This document shows positions 18,143 to 26,674 of a DNA stretch of 64,000 nucleotides, piece after piece; within the stretch, counting starts at the first letter, position 1; each line of letters opens with the position of its first letter. This DNA comes from Polaromonas sp. P2-4. Its GTDB lineage: Bacteria > Pseudomonadota > Gammaproteobacteria > Burkholderiales > Burkholderiaceae_C. The stretch is from positions 5,572,001 through 5,636,000 of the forward strand of contig CP087965.1 in NCBI GenBank assembly GCA_024703855.1, given 5' to 3'. Position numbers and translations under genes: made by a program. Under the pieces are notes generated by a model, which had not been told where the DNA came from, searched no databases, and was given only the letters and a program-made list of their open reading frames with translations.

Positions 18143-19389
18143 GTGGCGCTGACAGACACTTTCGTGAAGAACATCAAGCCGACAGCGGCGGCAGCTGGCG
18201 ATAAGCACACAGACGGACAGGGGCTGTACCTGCACGTTAAGGTGGCCGGGAAGTACTGGCGGATGAATTACCGTTTTGCAGGCAAGCAAAAAACCCTTGC
18301 CTTGGGCGTGTACCCAGCGGTATCGCTACTCAAGGCCCGGCAGCGGCGCGACAAGGCGCGGGAACTGCTGGCAGACGGCATAGACCCCAACACCGCCAAG
18401 AAGGAGGAAAAGCAGGCCGACACGATGGCGGCGGCCAATACTTTCGAACTGGTGGCGCGTGAATTCCTGCAGACCAAAGCTGAGTCGTGGTCACCCAGTT
18501 ATTCGGAAAAGTGGTTACGGGGGATGGCGAAAGACCTTTTCCCTTATCTGGGTTCGTTGCCACTGGCCAGCATCAAGGCGCCGGCGCTGCTGGATGCCTT
18601 GAAGCGGGTAGAAAAGCGCGGCGCAATCGAGACGGCACACACCTTACGGCAGACCGCCGGGCAGGTGTTTCACATGGCATTCAAACCGGGCGCTGTCAGC
18701 ATAGCCCGTCGCAAGACCTGCAAGGGGCGCTAAAACCCGTCACCACCAAAAACATGGCGGCTATTCTTGAACCTGCCAAAGTGGGTTCGCTGCTTCGGGC
18801 AATCGATGCCTATTCAGGCCAGCCGATGACACGGGCGGCGCTGGCTTTGTCGGCTTTGCTTTTTCAGCGGCCCGGCAATGTGCGGCAGATGGAATGGGCT
18901 TGGGTGGATTTTGACCATGCCATGCTGACGATTCCAAGTCAGGACATGAAGCGGCGCATTCACCAAAAAATCAACGGCAGGCCGCACCTTGTGCCATTGG
19001 CCCCGCAGGCCGTGGCCTACTTGAAAGAGCTGGTGCCACTTACCGGGCATGGCCGTTACGTGTTCCCCAGCCTGCGCACGGGTGAACGGCCCATGAGCGA
19101 CAACACCATTAATGCAGCCCTGCGGCGCATGGGATTCAGCAAGGACGAAATGAGCGCGCACGGGTTTCGTGCCACGGCGCGAACGCTGATGATCGAACGC
19201 ATCAAGGGTATTTCCGCTGACGTGATTGAGGCGCAACTGGCGCACGGTAAATCCGGGCCTTTGGGCAGCGCCTACGACCGGGCAGAATTCATGGAGCAGC
19301 GCTGCAAGATGATGCATGAGTGGGCGGACTACCTGGACAAGCTGCGCATTGGCGCGGACGTGATCCAGCTTCGCACGGCAGCAAGGTAA
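18143..19389 (+). CDS. int: P4-type tyrosine site-specific integrase
   Basis: A tyrosine recombinase of about 415 codons that would integrate and excise the element at tRNA-Arg. The N-terminal DUF4102 arm-binding domain (TDTFVKNIKPTAA, DGQGLYLHV, KTLALGVYPAVSL) is followed by the core-binding domain and a C-terminal catalytic domain with FQRPGNVR (first Arg), HGFRATAR (His-x-x-Arg), LAHGKSG and the probable nucleophile Tyr in SAYDRAEF. A start with GTG at 18143 is used. One frame change lies near 18690 (GQVFHMAFK, then the other frame continuing PSQDLQGALKPV), which would inactivate the enzyme if real. Confidence 0.9.
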
Positions 19390-19438
19390 AACAGTTTTAA
19401 GCCACGCCTAGCTATCGGCTGATCCCCGATGGTGAAAA

Positions 19439-19472
19439 CCGGGACACCCTGACCCGGCGGCGCTGGTTTTTT
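19439..19472 (+). terminator. Possible terminator after the integrase
   Basis: CCGGG and CCCGG pair around a nine-base loop and an eight-T run follows some nine bases later. The spacing from stem to T-run is longer than ideal. Confidence 0.35.
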
Positions 19473-19497
19473 TTGGGGGGCATGTAAAGGGTAGTGT

Positions 19498-20112
19498 ATG
19501 AGCGAGTGCGAAAAACTAGGAATTGATGCAACACCGATTCAGATTTGCGGGGCTGCTATTGACCGGTTGTCCGATTTTTGGGACGAAGTTACTACCCGCA
19601 CCGGCCACGGACATGGTGCATTCATAGAAGAAATCTTCGGTGGCATTTGGCGTGACGGCGACACTGGGGAGAAATTTGAGGCCGAGTTTGAACGTTGGGA
19701 CGAACAACCCGAAGACATGCAGCCTTTTGGAATTCTGCAAGCTGCCTTTGTTTGCAGCGCATATGCCTGCCAAGCCATCAGGGCACAGAAGGACAACGAC
19801 ATGACGACAGCCTGGAATTACACAGCACGGTGCAAATACTGGTTGGGAATCGTTGTCGGGACGTGGAGTATCCGGAGCCTTCAGGATGAACCAATGAAGG
19901 AGTTCGCAAGGAACGGAGCCGCAGCAAGACATGCAGAAAACCGAGCTATGAAGCAAGACGTATGCGCATGGCTTGACGCCAACATGCCGGACTTCAAAAG
20001 TATGGATTCAGCGGCTGAGGCCATCGCCGGCAAAGTTGCCCCCGTCAAATTCAGGACAGCGCGGGACTGGGTTGGCGAGTGGAAAAAACTACGCTCTGCT
20101 GGCACACCGTAG
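19498..20112 (+). CDS. Hypothetical island protein
   Basis: I do not recognise this 204-residue soluble protein. It is acidic in the N-terminal half (DFWDEVTTRTGHGHGAFIEE) with several aromatic residues, and has a basic, helical C-terminal region (FRTARDWVGEWKKLRSAGTP). It starts at ATG 19498 after a weak GGGTAG. The gene lies alone between the integrase and a repeat-rich promoter region, a position often used for a regulatory or entry-exclusion protein in such islands, but no function can be argued from sequence. Confidence 0.6.
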   Translation: MSECEKLGIDATPIQICGAAIDRLSDFWDEVTTRTGHGHGAFIEEIFGGIWRDGDTGEKFEAEFERWDEQPEDMQPFGILQAAFVCSAYACQAIRAQKDNDMTTAWNYTARCKYWLGIVVGTWSIRSLQDEPMKEFARNGAAARHAENRAMKQDVCAWLDANMPDFKSMDSAAEAIAGKVAPVKFRTARDWVGEWKKLRSAGTP

Positions 20113-20144
20113 CCCCTGCTGGCAGACTGTCCACTGTGCCAGCA
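20097..20144. promoter_or_regulatory. TGCTGGCA repeats before the alpA-like gene
   Basis: TGCTGGCAC (20097-20105) and TGCTGGCA (20117-20124) are direct copies, and GTGCCAGCA (20136-20144) is the inverted copy. This spacing suggests an operator for a dimeric regulator controlling the replication module. Confidence 0.4.
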
Positions 20145-20232
20145 CACCCTACAGCAAGCCAGCAAACAGGGTTCACGCAAAGAACCATCGTGTATTCAAT
20201 ACGTATCGGACGGAGTAAGGAGCCGTCACGAT

Positions 20233-20532
20233 ATGTCAAGCAAGCCCAACACGCCTAAAACGCCGGTTGCATGCAGCATCCCGGCGCAAAAGGCAAGCAT
20301 CCATCAATCGGTTTTCGACGCACTGCCAGACAGCGCCTACATTCGAGAATCCCAACTGGTGCAAAGCCCAAAAAGGCCAGACACACCAGCCCCATTGCCC
20401 TTTTCTGCACCTACGCTGTGGCGCAAGGTGAAGGCGGGGACGTTCCCGGCACCGGTAAAACTTTCCGAGCGGGTGACGGCCTGGAACGTCGGCACCGTGC
20501 GGGCCTGGATGACGGCACAGGCCACGGTTTGA
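20233..20532 (+). CDS. AlpA-family helix-turn-helix regulator
   Basis: A 99-residue DNA-binding protein of the AlpA/MerR-like winged-helix group that in P4-like elements activates integrase or excision genes. The C-terminal half carries the typical SAPTLWRKVKAGTFPAPVKLSERVTAWNVG stretch (given here only as the class signature; key residues are TLWR, GTFP and W82), with YIRESQLVQSPKRPD in front of it. It starts the operon leading into the primase. Intact. Confidence 0.8.
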   Translation: MSSKPNTPKTPVACSIPAQKASIHQSVFDALPDSAYIRESQLVQSPKRPDTPAPLPFSAPTLWRKVKAGTFPAPVKLSERVTAWNVGTVRAWMTAQATV

Positions 20533-20645
20533 GGGGTGGCCATGCACACAGACACCACCCAAGTAAAAAGCCCACCGGGGACGGCAATCCCACGGCAGGC
20601 CACACAGACAGCCAGACTGTACCGGACACGGCAGACACCGACAAG

Positions 20646-20819
20646 ATGTTTGCCACGCTGGCGGCACGCTTTGCGCTGGCTGGCCACACCTTGACACGCA
20701 GCAACCCGGCAGACGGCGCGGCCATGTACTACGCGGGCCGCTGGGGCTTGTCCCGTGCCTTGCCTGACTTGCAGGCGGCGGCGCTTTTCCTGGCGCAGAT
20801 CGGGGGCGCGAATGTCTGA
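20646..20819 (+). CDS. Small island protein (ARFALAGH family)
   Basis: A 57-codon frame beginning MFATLAARFALAGHTLTRS and ending QIGGANV, of a type I have seen between alpA and primase genes in such islands. An in-frame upstream part is open but lacks a start; an ATG at 20542 lies in another frame and could be joined by one frameshift, giving a protein of about 90 residues. The stop overlaps the primase start. Function unknown. Confidence 0.55.
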   Translation: MFATLAARFALAGHTLTRSNPADGAAMYYAGRWGLSRALPDLQAAALFLAQIGGANV

Positions 20820-21727
20820 CTCTATCGAGCATTTCCGGCTAGCCATTGCAGCGGCTGGCCTTGAAGCCCCGGACAGCATCAACGCGAACGGCGCAATTCA
20901 CCGTTTCAGCGCCAACGGCAGGCGCGGCGATGATTCCGGCTGGTACATGCTGCACACCGACGGCATAGCGGCTGGCGCTTTTGGCTGCTGGCGAACCGGC
21001 CTGCAATCCACCTGGTGCGCGAAGTCAGACAAGGCCATGACTGCGGCAGAACTGGACAACCACCGGCAGCGCATCAAGGCCATGAAGGCACAGCGCGAAG
21101 CCGAACTATTGGCAACCCAGCAACAGGCCAGCCAGACAGCGGCAGCATTGTGGCAAGAGGCGGCACAAGTCCCGGCGGCGCATGAGTACCTGACCCGCAA
21201 GCGCATCAAGCCCCACGGCGTGAAGTTTGACGGGCACCGGCTGCTGATCCCCATGCGCGACACGGCAGACAAGCTGCACAGCCTGCAAACCATTACGCCG
21301 GATGGCGACAAGCGTTTTCATCCCGGCGGGCGGGTGAAGGGCTGTTATCACTCGATTGGCAAACCCAGCGGCAGGCTGATCGTCTGCGAGGGTTACGCCA
21401 CGGGCGCAAGCATTCATGAAGCCACGGGCTACGCGGTGGCTGTGGCCTTCAATGCAGGCAATGTGGCGCTGGTGGCAACGGCGCTGCACAGAAAGTATCC
21501 AGAGCTGAGCATCGTCATAGCAGCGGATGACGACTGGCAGAACCGAGGGAAACCCCGGTCTGACCTCTGCAAAGTTGGCGGCGCTGGCCGTGGGTGGCTA
21601 CATCGTAGTTCCCCAGTTCCCGACTGATAGACCGCCCAAGGCGACCGACTTTAACGACCTGGCCGCACTGGCCGGACTGGACGCTGTGCGTGCCTGTTTT
21701 TCTGAAATTGAGAGGGTTACATGCTGA
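20812..21727 (+). CDS. Toprim-domain primase
   Basis: A primase-type protein of about 304 codons. The N-terminal part has an unusual WYMLHTDGIAAGAFGCWR motif found in P4-like primases, then a helical linker (residues 80-125), then a Toprim domain with CEGYATGASIHEA supplying the catalytic Glu and IAADDDW supplying the acidic pair. One frame change lies near 21540, after ADDDWQ; the corrected tail reads TEGNPGLTSAKLAALAVGGY. It overlaps the next gene by seven bases. It would prime replication of the excised element. Confidence 0.85.
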
Positions 21728-23598
21728 CATTGACGAATCCAGAGGTATCAGAGGTATCAGAGGTACAAACCCCTATCCATGCGGTTCTCGCTGATACCTC
21801 GGCAGATTTTTGTGAGGTATCAGGGGTATCAAGCAAGGTTTCAAGCGCCCTCATTCCCGGCGAAAAAGAGCGCCCCAAGTTCGTGGTGCTGGACGATTGG
21901 CATGAAGAAGGCGGTGCCAAATACCGCCCTGGCGTGTGGCACTTCGGTATCAAGGCTGGACGGGGAGATGCCCCGCCCACGCTGACCCAGCAATGGATAT
22001 GCAGCCCCTTGCACCTGGACGCTGTGACCACGGACGCGCACGCCGGCAACTACGGCCGCCTGCTTCGCATCAAGACGACACTGGGCAAGTGGGTGACGTG
22101 GGCCATGCCAATGATGATGCTGCGCGGCGACTGCAGTGACTTGCGCGGCGAACTGCTGGCGATGGGCGTAGAGATCGACCCCTACGGACGCAACCTGCTG
22201 GCCGTGTACCTGCAAGACCGGGCACCAAAACGGCGGATTGAATGCGCGCTGCAAACCGGCTGGGCAGGCACCGACTACAAGGCGTTTGTCCTGCCCGACG
22301 CCGTGATTGGCCCCAAGGCGGCGGGCGTAGCCTACCAGTCCGGCGAGCGCGGCAGCGATGAATACGCCATGGCTGGCACCCTGCCCGGATGGCAGGCGGG
22401 TATTGCGGCCCTGGCCGTGGGCAATCCGCTGCTGGTGCTGGGTATCTGCGCGGCCTTTGCCGGGCCGGTGCTGGCGCGCTGTGGACAGGAAAGCGGCGGT
22501 ATTCACTTTGTGGGCGATAGCTCTACCGGCAAGACCACCATCCTTGAAGCGGCCTGTAGCGTGTGGGGCAGCTCAGGTTTCAGGCGGAGCTGGCGCACGA
22601 CCGCCAACGGGCTGGAGGGCGCGGCGACGCTGTCCAATGATTCGCTGCTGGCGCTCGACGAAATTAGTGAGTGTGACCCGCGTGCAGTCGGCGAAGTCGT
22701 TTACATGATGGGCAATGGCCGGGGAAAGCAGCGGGCCAGCCGTACAGGTTCGGCACGCACGGTGGCGAGGTGGCGTTGCAGCGTGCTATCGAGCGGCGAG
22801 TTCTCCATTGCAACTACGATGGCCGAGGGCGGGCACCGCATCAAGGCGGGCCAGTCGGTCCGGCTGCTGGACGTGCCAGCTCTGCGCACCCATGGCGCAT
22901 GGGACAACCTGCACCAGTTCGACAGCGGAACGGTGTTTTCTGATGCCATCAAGCGCGCTGCTGAGACTGACTACGGTCATGCTGGCCGGGCCTTTCTGGA
23001 GAAGCTGACGCGTGACCATGAAAGCAGTTTCAGCGATGCCCTGGACGCCATCAAGGCACTACCCGAGCTACAGGCGCCTGGCGGTGAGGGGCAGGCCAAA
23101 CGCGCCGCCGCACGCTTTGCTGTCATGGCGCTGGCTGGCGAGCTGGCCACTGATTACGGTGTGACTGGCTGGCCTGCGGGTGAAGCCATCCGGGCAGCGG
23201 CTGCGGGCTTTTCCGCCTGGCAGTCGTTGCGCGGTGCAGGCCGGGGCAATGCAGAGCGTGACCAGATTACAGAGCGCATTGTCGGTTTCATTGAGCGCCA
23301 CGGCGACAGCCGGTTCTCGGATGCCGATAGCGATGATGACCAGCGTGCAGCCATGGTGCGCGACCGGGCGGGCTGGTGGCGCGCTGGCGATGGCGGGCGG
23401 ATGTACCTGTTTAACGCCGATGGCTTGCGCGAAGCACTCAAGGGCTTTGACTTCGCCCGTGCGCTTGACGCGCTGCAGCAAGCCGGTGCCATTGAAGCGC
23501 CTGGCGCGGATGGCAAGCGGGCGAAGGTCATCCGCATCCGTGGGCAGGGGATGAGGCTGTACATCGTTCGCCCTGACCGTATCGAAGGGGCTGCGTGA
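21721..23598 (+). CDS. DUF927 replication ATPase/helicase
   Basis: A 625-residue DUF927 protein, a P-loop ATPase that normally follows a Toprim primase in mobile elements. Walker A is FVGDSSTGKTT around residues 261-271 and Walker B is LLALDEIS around 305-312. The N-terminus (EVSEVSEVQ, EVSGVSSKV) is not conserved in the family as I know it: it is the translation of iteron-like GGTATCAG repeats. The C-terminal 150 residues look like a winged-helix region (ITERIVGFIERHGDSRF). The gene is intact, which argues that the replication module is maintained. Confidence 0.85.
   Translation: MLTLTNPEVSEVSEVQTPIHAVLADTSADFCEVSGVSSKVSSALIPGEKERPKFVVLDDWHEEGGAKYRPGVWHFGIKAGRGDAPPTLTQQWICSPLHLDAVTTDAHAGNYGRLLRIKTTLGKWVTWAMPMMMLRGDCSDLRGELLAMGVEIDPYGRNLLAVYLQDRAPKRRIECALQTGWAGTDYKAFVLPDAVIGPKAAGVAYQSGERGSDEYAMAGTLPGWQAGIAALAVGNPLLVLGICAAFAGPVLARCGQESGGIHFVGDSSTGKTTILEAACSVWGSSGFRRSWRTTANGLEGAATLSNDSLLALDEISECDPRAVGEVVYMMGNGRGKQRASRTGSARTVARWRCSVLSSGEFSIATTMAEGGHRIKAGQSVRLLDVPALRTHGAWDNLHQFDSGTVFSDAIKRAAETDYGHAGRAFLEKLTRDHESSFSDALDAIKALPELQAPGGEGQAKRAAARFAVMALAGELATDYGVTGWPAGEAIRAAAAGFSAWQSLRGAGRGNAERDQITERIVGFIERHGDSRFSDADSDDDQRAAMVRDRAGWWRAGDGGRMYLFNADGLREALKGFDFARALDALQQAGAIEAPGADGKRAKVIRIRGQGMRLYIVRPDRIEGAA
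21742..21832. repeat. Iteron-like GGTATCAG repeats, cluster 1
   Basis: GAGGTATCAG lies at 21742-21751, 21751-21760 and 21814-21823, with the inverted copy CTGATACCTC at 21791-21800 and a variant GGGTATCA at 21825-21832. CCCCTATCCATGCGG (21770-21784) sits inside the cluster and recurs in cluster 2. All lie in the first 40 codons of the DUF927 gene. Confidence 0.6.
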
Positions 23599-24005
23599 TG
23601 AGCCTGAAATCACTCATGGAGCGCCTGCAAAACCGGGCGGCTGATACCGCGAATACCTCTGAGAAAAACATGGGGTATCAGTGCAAAGCCCCTATCCATG
23701 CGGGTTGCACCCCTGATACCTCTGATACCCCACATTTGAGCGATACCCGTGAAAATGCACGGATTGGGCAGTTCAGCGAAGCTGCGAACGACCCAGTCCC
23801 AGAACCGCCCACCGACCCGAACGCCTGGCGCGAATTGGCCGCTGCCTATCACGCCCATCACTTCAATTGCCAGACATGCATCGCTGCTGGCAGGGGCAGC
23901 CAGTACGGACTGCGCTGCGGCACAGGGGCTGCGATGTGGCGGGCGTATTCGGATGCGGCCATGCTACCCACCACTGTGACCGCCATCAACCGGGGACGGC
24001 CATGA
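23598..24005 (+). CDS. Small island protein with repeat-encoded N-terminus
   Basis: A 135-residue protein starting at ATG 23598, overlapping the stop of the DUF927 gene. Residues about 15-50 are Asp/Thr/Ser-rich (DTSDTPHLSD) and are encoded by the second iteron-like cluster. The remainder has a CxxC (CQTC) and a conserved-looking GTGAAMWRAYSDA stretch, typical of small proteins found beside DUF927/DUF3987 genes. No known function. Confidence 0.6.
   Translation: MSLKSLMERLQNRAADTANTSEKNMGYQCKAPIHAGCTPDTSDTPHLSDTRENARIGQFSEAANDPVPEPPTDPNAWRELAAAYHAHHFNCQTCIAAGRGSQYGLRCGTGAAMWRAYSDAAMLPTTVTAINRGRP
23641..23750. repeat. Iteron-like GGTATCAG repeats, cluster 2
   Basis: CTGATACC at 23641, AATACCTCTGA at 23652, GGGGTATCAG at about 23672-23681, CTGATACCTCTGATACCCC around 23713-23731 and CGATACCCG at 23741-23749 are copies of the cluster 1 motif. 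The shared block GCCCCTATCCATGCGG lies at about 23689-23704. Confidence 0.6.
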
Positions 24006-24340
24006 TCACTGAAATTGAACTGATCCCCACCACCAAGCAAGCGGGACAACCAATTACCGCAAAGGCTCAAACAATCTTTGCCCTGGGCGTGATGGGCTAC
24101 CACCGACACCCGGCACGACCGGGCGCAACCCTCGCCATGCTGTCATTCGATAAGTTGCTGACATTGGCCAAAAGCCGGGGGTTTAAAGACTCCAAGCAAA
24201 TTAAGGGCGCGGTATGGCGCGGACGGGCAACCACTTTTTCTATGGACAAAGCGCAAGCCCTGGCCGCTCTGGTGACGGATGCGGAGCTTCAACGCGAACT
24301 GACTTTGCTCACATTCTGGGATCGTCAACGGCCCTGGTAA
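24002..24340 (+). CDS. Hypothetical island protein
   Basis: A 112-residue basic protein that overlaps the previous gene (ATGA). The region around residues 40-90 (SFDKLLTLAKSRGFKDSKQIKGAVWRGR) suggests a helical nucleic-acid-binding protein, but I do not recognise a family. It is co-directional and tightly packed with its neighbours. Confidence 0.5.
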   Translation: MITEIELIPTTKQAGQPITAKAQTIFALGVMGYHRHPARPGATLAMLSFDKLLTLAKSRGFKDSKQIKGAVWRGRATTFSMDKAQALAALVTDAELQRELTLLTFWDRQRPW

Positions 24341-24371
24341 GCCTGGCAACCCACCAACAGCGGACAACACC

Positions 24372-24695
24372 ATGACAACGAAACCACTTTTCACGCCCAC
24401 GGTGGGCGGCACAGCCTACGACATTCAACCGGCGGGCGTACTTCTGCTGGCCGCTGACACCGCATACGGCGACCCCAGCCAAAGCACGCCCGAAGGTACC
24501 CGCAACGCCCGTGTCTTGATAGATGCCGTGTTGTCCGCCGCCCGCGCTGGTGGCTACACGCAAGGCGACATCCTGCGCACTCTACTGGCGCGGCATCAAC
24601 TGACGCACCGCGTGATGGTGATGGCCCAGGCTGCGTGTGATGCCGCTGGGGATGCTGCCTTGCGTGATGTGTTCAAGCGTGCCGGGCTGGTATGA
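24372..24695 (+). CDS. Hypothetical island protein
   Basis: A 107-residue, mostly helical protein (ARVLIDAVLSAARAGGYTQGD, then LTHRVMVMAQAACDAAGD). The stop overlaps the ATG of a 41-residue ORF. Nothing identifies its role; it belongs to the early operon by spacing. Confidence 0.5.
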   Translation: MTTKPLFTPTVGGTAYDIQPAGVLLLAADTAYGDPSQSTPEGTRNARVLIDAVLSAARAGGYTQGDILRTLLARHQLTHRVMVMAQAACDAAGDAALRDVFKRAGLV

Positions 24696-24817
24696 CCTGC
24701 CGCACCTGTATTCACCGCCTTGACGTGACGCTGTGGGGCTGCTGGCTGGCGACCGGCTGCCGCGTGGGGCTGGTTATCTGTGCCAACTGCCAACAATACA
24801 AAGGACAGACGACATGA
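24692..24817 (+). CDS. 41-residue Cys-rich protein
   Basis: This short frame begins MTCRTCIHRL and ends ICANCQQYKGQTT, with CxxC pairs at residues 3/6 and 30/33 plus two further Cys. Two CxxC knuckles separated by about 25 residues suggest a small zinc ribbon. It overlaps the stop before it (ATGA) and the start after it (ATGA), which is good evidence that it is translated. Confidence 0.55.
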   Translation: MTCRTCIHRLDVTLWGCWLATGCRVGLVICANCQQYKGQTT

Positions 24818-25134
24818 ACGACCGCGAAATTCTCGCCGCTGCTTTGCGCTGGCATACCGCCCACAAGCGCCGCATGGTGATAGGGGCTGAACAGCGCCGT
24901 TATCAGTCAGAGCAAAAACAGCGTACAGGGTTTGGAGGTGCCAGCTTTGAAATCGGGCAACGCCTGACCGCTGCAAAACGCCTTGAACTGGCCGCCCTGC
25001 GTCAACTGGCCACGATATGCACCAAGGTTCGAGGGAATCAGCAACGGGTAACAGACGTGATTGAACTGCTGCCCATGCTGGCCCACGAACAACCATTTTC
25101 CCCAACCGGGCAACCGGCCCATTTTGAAAGCTAA
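24814..25134 (+). CDS. Hypothetical island protein
   Basis: A 106-residue basic helical protein starting at 24814, where ATG overlaps the previous stop. The N-terminal NDREILAAALRWHTAHKRRM and the central RLTAAKRLELAALRQLA look like paired helices. It precedes the terminase-like gene by two bases. Function unknown. Confidence 0.5.
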   Translation: MNDREILAAALRWHTAHKRRMVIGAEQRRYQSEQKQRTGFGGASFEIGQRLTAAKRLELAALRQLATICTKVRGNQQRVTDVIELLPMLAHEQPFSPTGQPAHFES

Positions 25135-25136
25135 CC

Positions 25137-25802
25137 ATGAAAATTCACCCATTCCACGCCGCGCCTAACCTGGCCAGGACGGTGGCTGACTGGGAATCCA
25201 TCGAGCGTGACTACCGCGTCGGGGTGCTGTCCATCCGGGAGGTGGGCAAGCTTCACGGGGTTTCAGAGGGGGCCATCCGCAAGAAGGCCAAGGCTCTGGG
25301 CTGGGAACGTGACCTGACCGACAGGGTAAATGAAAAAGTACGCACTGAGCTGGTACGCAGTACGCACCTGCCAGACCCAAAAAGCCCTGCGTACCAAAAG
25401 CAAACAGAGCGCGAGATCATCGACCAGGCAGCCGCCACGGTGGTGCAGGTAGTCCGGGAACACCGGGGCCGCATCAAGCAGGGCAATGCGCTGGTGGAGC
25501 TGCTGAGCAAGCAACTGATGGACGTGGCGGGCAGGCGGGAGGAGCTGGAGCAGGCCATTGGGATCGTCTGTGCCGAGGACAAGACCCCAGAGCGCATGAA
25601 CCGGCTGATGAAAGCGGTTTCGCTGGGTGCTCATTCCACCATCGCGGTCAACCTGGCCAACGCCACAAGGGTCTGGGTCGGGCTGGAGCGCCAGGCCTTC
25701 AACATCAGCGAGGGAGTGGACCCGGATGGCAAGGGCAACGGGCTGATCATGGAGCAGATTGCAGCCGACCCGCGCAGCCGGCTGACGTTCAACAAGCCGT
25801 GA
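25137..25802 (+). CDS. Terminase small subunit-like DNA-binding protein
   Basis: A 221-residue protein with an N-terminal helix-turn-helix (DWESIERDYRVGVLSIREV, GVSEGAIRKKAKALGW) followed by a long helical region, the build of phage small terminase subunits that recognise packaging sites. The C-terminal GKGNGLIMEQIAADPRSRLTF is likewise seen in phage TerS-type proteins. Satellites often carry their own small subunit to redirect a helper's packaging motor. I base the call on the HTH form and neighbourhood; a general phage regulator is the alternative. Confidence 0.65.
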   Translation: MKIHPFHAAPNLARTVADWESIERDYRVGVLSIREVGKLHGVSEGAIRKKAKALGWERDLTDRVNEKVRTELVRSTHLPDPKSPAYQKQTEREIIDQAAATVVQVVREHRGRIKQGNALVELLSKQLMDVAGRREELEQAIGIVCAEDKTPERMNRLMKAVSLGAHSTIAVNLANATRVWVGLERQAFNISEGVDPDGKGNGLIMEQIAADPRSRLTFNKP

Positions 25803-25891
25803 TTGATGTCGTTGATAGCTTGGGCGACTGGCGCTGGCGGCTGACGAACCTCTACTGGATGGTCGACGAGGCGGGCAGCATTGCGGCTTGA
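25799..25891 (+). pseudogene. Possible terL N-terminal stub
   Basis: A GTG overlapping the terS-like stop opens 30 codons, VIDVVDSLGDWRWRLTNLYW then MVDEAGSIAA and a stop. The DWRWRLTNLYW pattern recalls the very beginning of phage large terminase or packaging proteins. If right, the large subunit was deleted after about 25 codons. Confidence 0.4.
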
Positions 25892-25978
25892 CCTCTCTGT
25901 GCGCCAGGTGCTGTTTGACTGATCAGCCTGGTGTTTCGTGTGCCGTCACTGGTTCAGGCTAGCCGGCGCATCCAGCGC

Positions 25979-26674
25979 TTATTGCAACTCAGCCGGTCGG
26001 CTGTTGGACTGTATGAAGAATGAATCTTTCCAGTGACTGGGCACGCTGCTGGTGGCGCTCTCCCCGTATTCAGGGAAGTCGCTGGGTTTACGCATGCGGC
26101 GTTGCTGGACCAGCGTTTTTTGCAGGCTGACGCGGGCGGCTGCCACGGCGGCGGCTTCCTCGCGCTTTAAATTCCGGCTTCTTTCCGCCACTTCGCCCAA
26201 GAATTCATTCCGAATTTCTACCGCGTTTGGCAGTCTGGACGGGTTGAGCACGATGTAGGAAATGCCGCATTGCGCCAGCAAATCTTCTTTCAGGGTTCTG
26301 GCCTTTTGGGAGAGTCCAAAAGACTTGGGCACATCGACACAGCCGACAACATGGCCATCCTCGGAACACACTGAAAATGTACAGGTGATGTTCTTGAGCA
26401 AGCCATACCAGTACAGGCTGGTTTCGCTGGCGTGGGGTCTGATGAAGCGGGTCACCGCTACCTTGATCATCACATCGTGGTCGTCAAAAGTTTCCGACAG
26501 CCAGCGCCAAACCCGCAATTCTTCGCTGTTCACCAGTCCCCTCGCATGCAAGGGCCAGTGCCTTGGGATGCGTCGTTTTTGCCGGGCTACCCACCGCAGC
26601 CGCAGCCAGTACAACACGCAGAGCATCGCTATCAAAGGCAGTCCTGCCAGCAACCATCCTGAGTCTATGTTCAT
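25979..26674 (-). CDS. DUF2726-like membrane-anchored protein
   Basis: A 231-residue protein with one N-terminal membrane helix (about residues 7-24) and a central region with LVNSEELRVWRWLSETFDDH, VTRFI and HVVGCVDV that resembles DUF2726, a domain with a restriction-endonuclease-like fold. The C-terminal third is a basic coiled coil. It faces the terS module on the opposite strand, as cargo genes do. The enzymatic activity is unproven. Confidence 0.6.
   Translation of the reverse strand: MNIDSGWLLAGLPLIAMLCVLYWLRLRWVARQKRRIPRHWPLHARGLVNSEELRVWRWLSETFDDHDVMIKVAVTRFIRPHASETSLYWYGLLKNITCTFSVCSEDGHVVGCVDVPKSFGLSQKARTLKEDLLAQCGISYIVLNPSRLPNAVEIRNEFLGEVAERSRNLKREEAAAVAAARVSLQKTLVQQRRMRKPSDFPEYGESATSSVPSHWKDSFFIQSNSRPAELQ

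Noticed and set aside
19498..20112. Defence-system call for the protein after the integrase
   Set aside because: No motif, fold or neighbour supports it beyond location.
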